A stretch of 64,000 nucleotides of DNA from contig OY783194.1 of NCBI GenBank assembly GCA_963678675.1, positions 24,406,278 through 24,470,277 on the forward strand, in the 5' to 3' direction. The stretch comes from Xiphydria camelus. Lineage: Eukaryota; Arthropoda; Insecta; Hymenoptera; Xiphydriidae. This document shows, in pieces, positions 57,613 to 64,000 of the stretch. The notes beneath the pieces were generated by a model that was not told the origin of the DNA, ran no database searches, and worked only from the letters and a program-made list of their open reading frames with translations. The translations under genes and the position numbers were made by a program. The stretch's first letter is position 1, and every line of letters begins with the position of its first letter.

Positions 57613-59032
57613 TATTATAGGAACCAGATAATTATTTTTGTATTATTTCCTTTCTATTTTTATTTATTAGATTTAGCAATCGTTTTTAAAAGTTTCGGTA
57701 AATTCATATTTATTACGTCCATTTAGCTACAAATTCTGGTTTTTGTCTTCAAAATCACCGCTTAAAAGATATCAAATCTATAGAACGTATATTCTTTCAC
57801 GAGAAAGCGCTCATAAGATTAAAAAAGAAAATGATCTACCGCCAGCGAAGGTTCGTGCAAAGGAAAAATCGTAGTCCATCACTTTTACATCAGGCGAATC
57901 ATATTTCCTCGTCGGTACATTAATCTCTTTCGCTATTCGTGTTCGTCGATGCGTCGGATTTGCCCTTACGAAATGTCAAATCGACTTCACGATAAATTAC
58001 TAAGGAGGTAGCATGAACGTTTTTTCATTATACCAGGATAGATGAATCCTGTAATTCCTTATATCGGTTTTAAATCGAACTCACGAATCAGCAAAAAGGG
58101 TGCGCTATAAATTGTAAAAGGAACTAATTTTTATCAATTTAACATCTAAAAGTGCTTTCTATACGTGTTAACCCCTAGTTCTTTAACTTGACATAATTTA
58201 ACGTCAATCATATTTACATAATGGAGAAACAGAAATATGGAGTAGCTATAGGTACTTACATAAAAGTTTATAAAAAATATACTAAAATAATTATTTCAGA
58301 AACAGCCTAAATAATATTTCTCTGTTTCGAAAAATTAAGTATAACTTTATATTAACATTTTTGCTATGCCATTCACTATTCTATTTCACTTTCCTCAGAA
58401 TGATTGACTTATTAACTTACTACGTCATTGCCATAATTTTGAATTTGAAATAAATCTTGGAAAGGCAGAGGAAAATGGGATTATTTAAATTGCTTCACTG
58501 ACTCATCATTATTCTAACTTAACTATGATGTTCAGAAGTCGAGAAACTTTCTCGAACGATACGTCGAAATTGCTCCAGATTATAATAGGGGAGAGAGAGT
58601 AACGTAAAACCGATTATTACTCGAGTTCGTTCCTCCAACTTTTCCCTGCAAATTACGATAAGCAGAAACTCGAGTACCCAGTTTTGCCCCACTTTCATTT
58701 ACCTAAGAAAACGTATCTCTCGCCCAACTATAATATACTTATACCTTTAATGTGTAATGAACACCCCTGTATTTTTTTTCTATATACACATACAAGATGA
58801 TTAAAAGTCGACATTATTATATTCTTTCATCAAAATATTCCTCGTAAATAGTTAGATATATTTCTTTTTCAAAAATCTTTCTCAAGTTATGTGTTCACGA
58901 TATAAATGATCCAATTAAATGATAACTTTAGATAACGGTTAGTACGACAATTTTGAGAGGATACTCATTTTTGAAACAAATGAGTTACTAAATCGAAGTC
59001 ATCGCTATAAATTCATCAAACTGTGATGAAAG
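57613..59032. other. Spacer, no gene seen
   Basis: AT-rich unique sequence. Near 58,588 (GGGGAGAGAGAGTAACGTAA) to 58,697 (CAGTTTTGCCCCAC) there is a weak inverted repeat that may be an old relative of the pogo-type ends. Confidence 0.35.
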
Positions 59033-59095
59033 TAATCAAACTAATCAAATTAACTAAATTAACCAAACTAGTCAAACTACTCAAATTAATCATAT
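59033..59095. repeat. 9-bp minisatellite (TAATCAAAY)7
   Basis: Seven successive 9-mers: TAATCAAAC, TAATCAAAT, TAACTAAAT, TAACCAAAC, TAGTCAAAC, TACTCAAAT, TAATCATAT. Confidence 0.82.
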
Positions 59096-59209
59096 TTATC
59101 GAATTAAATCAACATGGACTGCTAAATTTTAATCGTGAATAACTCGATAAATATTGCAAATAAAAATATATCGAAAAGAGAAAATACGTTCAACTATTCA
59201 CAAGGAGTA

Positions 59210-59313
59210 GGATAAAACGGGGTGAGATGTCGAATGAAGTTGGCCCCTCGTTTCCATGGAAAGTAATGGAAACGAGGGGCCAACTTCATTCACCATCTCA
59301 CGCCGTTTTACCC
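59210..59313. mobile_element. 104-bp palindromic MITE (family A), copy 10
   Basis: GGATAAAACGGGGTGAGATG left, CATCTCACGCCGTTTTACCC right, TA flanks; core intact. Confidence 0.9.
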
Positions 59314-60278
59314 TAGACCCGTAAAAGGAATTTCATCGATTTTTAATCATCCTGTATACTGAAACACACACAGAATATGAACGGATATACGAAGAAAGTT
59401 ACAGCAGATAGTAAACTAACTTCAATCGTATGCTTCGGCTGGCGCGGAAACGGTCGTTATTTCCGCGGAGCGTCGCGCCGCCTTCGAACTTCTCCGCGTA
59501 ATAATCGCCCGTCGAGTTCATCGGCCCAAAATTATAGAGGCGATACGTTAAATGGGATCGTGATAGATAGCTCGCGCTCTAAGTACATTACCGCGTGGGC
59601 GAGGTGTGGGAGTGTCTCGGAAACGACCGATATACGCGCGGGCGTGCTATCCGGCTATCGACCGAGGATTTTGCAATCTTTTAACCTTGGTAATCGCGCG
59701 GCTAAACGCATTTGCCTGCGTCGGCTCGGCTGAAACGACCCGCCGCTAATGGCGCGGGCGTCCGTTCGAGTAACGCGATCTCGGGAGAGCTTCCGGCACC
59801 CGAATGACGTCGCGTTCCACGAGCTATCGACGTGTGTCGGTGCGTACCTATAGCGGGTAAAAAATAATATTTGTACCGTTATGCAACGGTCGACGCCACC
59901 TGCAGAGAAGTGGGCGAATAATATTTTCGCTCGGTGTACATTCGGCGCGGCTCGAATTCGAGTCACGTGGTCGAGTCACCGTTGGGACGACCGGGAAGCG
60001 AGAGGTGATCGATAGCCGGGGGTGGGGGATGAAGAATTGGGCGAAACAATTTTGCAGAACGTCGCGTGGCTGCTTAAAGGATGCGATCACTTTGTCAGGA
60101 TTAAGAGCTTAGTTGGATTAAGTTAGTTTCTTTTTTTTTATCATTTTGCAGCAAACTTTTGTAGCTCTCGATAAAAGAAGATGTTTTTTTACACAGAATT
60201 AATTTTTTAAACTGGGAGGAGGCTTTTTTAGAGACTCCGGAAAGTTGAATTCTCCTAGATTTTTTAATTTCATCTTTA
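59314..60278. other. Spacer with CpG-rich patch
   Basis: CpG-rich between about 59,430 and 60,050. Open on both strands without recognised domains. Confidence 0.35.
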
Positions 60279-60390
60279 ATGGGGGATATCGAGGAAAGTT
60301 GATAAAAGAAGTTGGCCCCTCGTTGCTATGGAAAATAATGGCAATAGGGGGCCAACTTCATCTGTAAACTTGCCTCGATTCCTCTTATAC
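60279..60390. mobile_element. Variant of palindromic MITE family A with different ends
   Basis: The core GAAGTTGGCCCCTCGTTGCT and GGGGGCCAACTTCATC is present. The ends TGGGGGATATCGAGGAAAGT / AACTTGCCTCGATTCCTCTT are mutual inverses but differ from the GGGTAAAACGGGG consensus. Confidence 0.66.
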
Positions 60391-60661
60391 TTCTACATAT
60401 GAAACACTGGCAGAATAAGAGGTGAATATTTTTTATAAGAACGTTATCTAAGTAAGGCTGAGACAAGCGCGGAAGCGCCGTGTTTGCAGGAAGCAAAGCC
60501 GATGTCACTTTGAGTCACTTTTACACCGAGCCTTGCGGCTTTGCGGTGCCTGTTTATCGAGTGCTCGTTGCCCCAGTCGCGGTAGGAACCGCAGTACGCA
60601 CGTGTGTGCACTCATTTTTTCGGTTTAACTGAGGTCGGGATTTTTGTGGCGTCTGCTGCCG

Positions 60662-60679
60662 CAGCGGAAAAGTTATGTA
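60662..60679. mobile_element. Left remnant of AT-rich MITE family B, split by the pogo-type element
   Basis: CAGCGGAAAAGTTATGTA matches the start of family B (CCCACGGAAGAGTTATGTA at 21.2 kb). The rest resumes at 63,686. Confidence 0.6.
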
Positions 60680-61116
60680 GGGGAGAGTTGGTTAAAACGG
60701 GATACTTAGTCTTTAAAACCTTGTAACTTTCTAAATAAAGTACTGTAAAGTATAATGTTTTACCTCTAGTTTCACTAGTAACAAAGCTTTTGATGGTAAT
60801 GATCATTTAAGAAAAAACAGAAGTTACATCAGAGAAAAAAAATGTTTCTGCTAAAAGTTGGAACTGTCCCGTTTTACCCTTCTAGTCGGATAAAACGGGA
60901 TACTTACAGTTTCGTAGATTTCATGTTTATTCATCAGGAAAAAAGAGACAACAAGGAATACTCAATTGTACGAATATAAGTAATATTTTATTTTTGTTAC
61001 GAAAATTAACAAAATAAGCGTTTCTTACAACAAATAATAATTGGTATATTATTATAAACTAAGAAAACTAAATAAAGACTCTCTTTAACAGTAAAAAAAT
61101 CATTAAAATATTATTT

Positions 61117-61599
61117 TTACTGGCAATAGTCACATATAAAAATCTCGTCCTCATCGGTCCCTACGCCTGCACAGGCTTCATGGGCCCAACCTTGGCAATG
61201 CTGACACCTTATCCAACCATCTTCTGCCTTAGAATTCGAGAAAAGTTCAGTGCAAAATAAGCATGTTGCTTCTATGCTTTCTTCTTCTGAACTGGAATCT
61301 TCACTGTCGTTTGTCTTCTTTCTTTTTTTATTTTTTTGTCCATTGACATTTTTTTGTCTAGTTACTTTCGCGTTTCCATTTTTTGAAACACTACTTTCAT
61401 TCTTTGCTTTCAAGTTTCTCTTAGTCGTTTTCTTAATAATTGTTTCGCCTTTTTTATTCAGTTTGGCTGTATGGGCTCCTTTTTCTGTATTTTCCATGTT
61501 TAGTTTTGGTTTCTTTGTAGGCATTTTTTTAAGACTTTGCTCGAGTTCATCTTTATAAGGTGTCGATGTTAACACTGCAGTTTTGCCCCTCGTTTGAAT
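61117..61599 (-). pseudogene. Frameshifted C-terminal PHD-finger tail of the pogo-type transposase
   Basis: The +1 frame is open from 61599 to the TAA at 61117 and has no ATG near its start. It reads TRGKTAVLTSTPYKDEL at the overlap, then a Lys-rich linker (KKTTKRNLKAKNESS), an acidic DSEDSSSEEES stretch, and a zinc finger with CLFC, CQHC, an H in GWAHEAC and CDYC: the Cys4-His-Cys3 pattern of a PHD finger. Insect transposases of this type end in the same order (TAVLTSTP-like motif, linker, PHD), which is why I treat it as one gene broken between 61553 and 61599. A sequencing error at the GGGG or AAAA run there would explain it equally well. Confidence 0.7.
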
Positions 61600-63193
61600 T
61601 TAATTTTCTTTCCGAATGAGGGATTGGAACAATTTGTTTCGGCGTTACCACAAAATTCTTAGCGCTGTAGGAACACGAAGGAGTCGCATTCGTATAAAAT
61701 TTCGTCGTTGTAATTGGACCTGGAGTAGTATCTCGTGTGTCTGAGGAATTTACAGGATTTAATTCTTCATCTGATTCCTGAACCTTTGACAGGGGGTCTG
61801 TAAGTTTCAGTGGTGTTTTCGTTGGTGTTCTTGGTGGTGTTCTCGGTGGTGTTCTTGGTGGTAATATCGGTGATGTCCTTGGTGAAGGATATGTAATTTG
61901 AGGTACAAGGTCATCATTATGTTCTTCTTGACTAATTGGTTGGTCTTCTATGGATCTATTTGTAGTTTCAGCCGGTTCAAACATCCAGTCTGGGAATATA
62001 TCCGAATTTAGGGGATGCACGCCTGTTTTTCTAAATCCACTCACTGCTGTTTGGATGCTAGCAGCTTTCATGAAGGCATTCCCAAAAAGTTTGCCTATTT
62101 GGGATATCGTTACGGGCCTGCCTGGATGTTGTTGCATCCATCTTTGCACTTCCGAAGTGTAATATGTACTAAGTGGTGACATAAAACTTACGTCCAGGGG
62201 TTGTAGGCGGTGGGTGGTATGTGGGGGGAAGCATAGTAACACAACACCCTTATCCCTGGCTCTTTCAATCAGCTTCAGATTCTTGGTGTGGGTGGTATGC
62301 CCATCAAGAAGCAAAAGCACAGGGTGTTCCTTAGAAGAATTGGCAAAAGAAATGAATTTATCAAACCAATTCAAAAATATTTCTTTCTGCATCCATCCTG
62401 ATGGATGATAATCAGCTGTACTCCCAGGAGGAGCCTCATCCAGAAGTTCTGGTTTTGCCCTAGCTCTTGGAAAGATGAACATTGGTGGCATAAATATACC
62501 ACTAGCACTCATGCAAATCTCCACCGTCACCAGAACTCCTCGTTCTGCTGAGGACAAACAGCCAACTTGTCGCTTTCCACGTAATGACAAACATCTAGAT
62601 CTTTTTTTCGGTACAGTCATAATTCCTGTCTCATCGACATTATAAATGCGATCAGGAGTTATTTTATATTTATTGATCGTTTCAGAAAGTAATGAGAAAA
62701 ATTTCTCAACGGCAGGCCTATTGAACCCCATGGCCCGTGCAAGTGAGGTTGGCTCAGGTGACCGTAGTTTTATGTTCGGATGCCGGCTGAGAAAGCTATA
62801 CAACCAAGCTTTACCTGCTTTCCTCTTATTCTTGTTAAATCTGTTAGGCAAACCATTGCGATTTGCCAATTCAAATGCCAAACTTCTTAATTCATCAAGA
62901 GTTAATCCAAAAAGACGTGCTTCCATCGACAAAATGTGTTGCACTAATTCTTCCTCCTGGGCTGGAGTGAAAACGGGTTTATGACGTCCTAGTCTTTTAT
63001 TGGCAGACTCCTCTCTATCGAGAATACCCCGTCTAATTTTCTTAACACGTGCTTCTATAGTCGTACGAGGGACACCATATTTTTTCGAGGCCTTGAGATA
63101 TCCCATTCTTCCTTCCAGTATCTCTTCAACAGCCTGTCGCATACTGTCCTGATCCCAATTCTGCCTTTCTGTTTTTCTTTTGTACTTTCCCAT
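61553..63193 (-). CDS. pogo/Tigger-type transposase (546-aa frame)
   Basis: The frame starts at ATG 63193 (MGKYKRKTERQNWDQDSM). Residues about 15-55 form a pipsqueak-like helix-turn-helix (AVEEILEGRMGYLKASKKYG, VPRTTIEARVKK), followed by a CENP-B-type DNA-binding region (FTPAQEEELVQHILSMEARL ... KAGKAWLYSFLSRHPNI). The DDE_1 catalytic core carries Asp in IYNVDETGI, Asp in VLLLLDGHTTH and a third Asp in PPHTTHRLQPLDVSF, the DDD pattern of pogo-type enzymes. Then come QIGKLFGNAFMKAASIQTAV and a low-complexity TPPRTPPRTP segment. The last residues of this frame (after SERKLNSN) do not look conserved. The natural continuation lies in the +1 frame, where a PHD finger follows, so this copy is probably frameshifted. 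Confidence 0.86.
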   Translation of the reverse strand: MGKYKRKTERQNWDQDSMRQAVEEILEGRMGYLKASKKYGVPRTTIEARVKKIRRGILDREESANKRLGRHKPVFTPAQEEELVQHILSMEARLFGLTLDELRSLAFELANRNGLPNRFNKNKRKAGKAWLYSFLSRHPNIKLRSPEPTSLARAMGFNRPAVEKFFSLLSETINKYKITPDRIYNVDETGIMTVPKKRSRCLSLRGKRQVGCLSSAERGVLVTVEICMSASGIFMPPMFIFPRARAKPELLDEAPPGSTADYHPSGWMQKEIFLNWFDKFISFANSSKEHPVLLLLDGHTTHTKNLKLIERARDKGVVLLCFPPHTTHRLQPLDVSFMSPLSTYYTSEVQRWMQQHPGRPVTISQIGKLFGNAFMKAASIQTAVSGFRKTGVHPLNSDIFPDWMFEPAETTNRSIEDQPISQEEHNDDLVPQITYPSPRTSPILPPRTPPRTPPRTPTKTPLKLTDPLSKVQESDEELNPVNSSDTRDTTPGPITTTKFYTNATPSCSYSAKNFVVTPKQIVPIPHSERKLNSNEGQNCSVNIDTL

Positions 63194-63685
63194 TGTGTTG
63201 CTGGACTAAAAGAGAATACATTTAGGATATAAAATGATACAAGCAATAGATAGACGAGGTTGGATAAAACGGGATACCATCCTGTTTTACCCAACCACTC
63301 GTATCCCATTTTACCCAACTGTGCATTGAAAAATGGAATCATATGTAAATATTTAAAAAGAGCAAATTTATTAAAACTGTTGTAAGTACTTATAGTAAGC
63401 ATATGTAGTATGCTCTCAATTTACTCACCTTTAATTGATTTCACATTTAAACCGAAAAATCGAATTATAATGTACAAGCGAAACGAATTAGTTTAACCTC
63501 AAATTTTACTAAGACACTTATCACGCCGTCCAGAGTGAAGCTAAAGTCACTAGATTAGTTGCCCTGAATAAGAAAGCAACAAGGGAGATTAGTTTGGTTA
63601 CCGCCCGATAGATGTGGCTACTTGTTTTAAAATAAAAACATGTATCCCGTTTTACTAGACCATCCTGTTTTACCCAACTCTCCCC

Positions 63686-64000
63686 TATTCGTATTTGAGA
63701 TATAAAATGTAACGAGTATTCAAAATATATATATGTTTTTGCCATTTTTGTATACTTCGCAAGTACTTAAAAGATGTTTTACATATTTTAAATACAGTTT
63801 GAGTGTAATAACAAAAAATATATTTTCAATTTTCTAAAATGCAACCAATATATTTAAATATATTTTAATAATGTAAGAAATATATGTTGTTTCGTGTATT
63901 CAAAATATATTTAAAATATGTGAGAATATATATTAGAAGTACTCACAATGTACTCACAAATACAAAAAGCGACGAAAAGTATGTTTCGAAAACTTTTTAC
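63686..64000. mobile_element. Right part of AT-rich MITE family B interrupted by the pogo-type element
   Basis: TATTCGTATTTGAGATATAA, CGAGTATTCAAAATATATAT, GTTTTTGCCATTTTTGTATA, CTTCGCAAGTACTTAAAAGA follow the order of family B copies at 19.1 and 21.2 kb. It continues beyond the right edge. Confidence 0.68.

Larger units (their letters stand above)
60680..63685 (-). mobile_element. pogo/Tigger-type DNA transposon, 3.0 kb
   Basis: The ends GGGGAGAGTTGGTTAAAACG (left) and the inverse of GGGGAGAGTTGGGTAAAACA (right) are flanked by TA (60678-60679, 63686-63687). The motif TAAAACGGGATAC recurs in both orientations at 60,694, 60,868-60,908, 63,259-63,320 and 63,643-63,680. It encodes a transposase (63193-61553) and a downstream PHD tail in another frame. 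Tc1/mariner-superfamily elements of this type duplicate TA. The two ends differ at a few positions; the frameshift in the transposase tail suggests loss or reduction of activity. Confidence 0.88.

Overview
This is nuclear DNA of an arthropod, most likely an insect and possibly a hymenopteran (inference). It shows GC-rich coding exons with GT-AG introns, AT-rich introns and spacers with CpG-rich patches, a tRNA-derived SINE, and a very high density of inverted-repeat DNA transposons. There is no bacterial, organellar or viral gene content. Gene density is low: one host gene (at least five exons, minus strand) and two autonomous-type DNA transposons account for all convincing protein-coding sequence.

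Layout. (1) 1-12,287: five exons of one minus-strand host gene (12287-12082, 9197-9017, 4880-3712, 1444-339, 118 to beyond the left edge). Splice phases agree across every junction. The product is a long, largely disordered Ser/Arg/Pro/acidic protein that I do not recognise; both gene ends lie outside what I can identify. Its introns hold several MITE families, a degenerate ~125-bp tandem array and a 682-bp foldback. (2) 12.3-30.9 kb: no recognisable gene; AT-rich spacer with CpG-rich patches, nested MITEs, long foldbacks and a GC-rich minisatellite. (3) 30,897-36,661: a complete 5.77-kb CACTA/EnSpm-like transposon with matching termini, a TA duplication, CGTCA-rich subterminal repeats, an intact 696-aa tnp2-type transposase and an intact six-exon, 364-aa DUF4806-type protein. 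The two ORFs are in the same frame and separated only by TAA-ACA. (4) 36.7-60.6 kb: spacer with MITEs, a 96-bp (AG)n tract, a CACTG-ended element carrying a SINE, a 66-bp tandem repeat and a hairpin, and further foldbacks. (5) 60,680-63,685: a 3.0-kb pogo/Tigger-type transposon whose transposase is separated from its PHD-finger tail by a one-base frameshift; it sits inside an older AT-rich element.

The most striking repeat is a 104-bp, almost perfectly palindromic MITE with ten full copies and about five degenerate relatives. Its ends (GGGTAAAACGGGGTGA, TA duplications) share GGGTAAAACGGG-type sequence with the ends and subterminal regions of the pogo-type element, so that element family may mobilise it. 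At least nine other short inverted-repeat families or singletons are described. The two transposons are self-contained units with no evident functional tie to the host gene.
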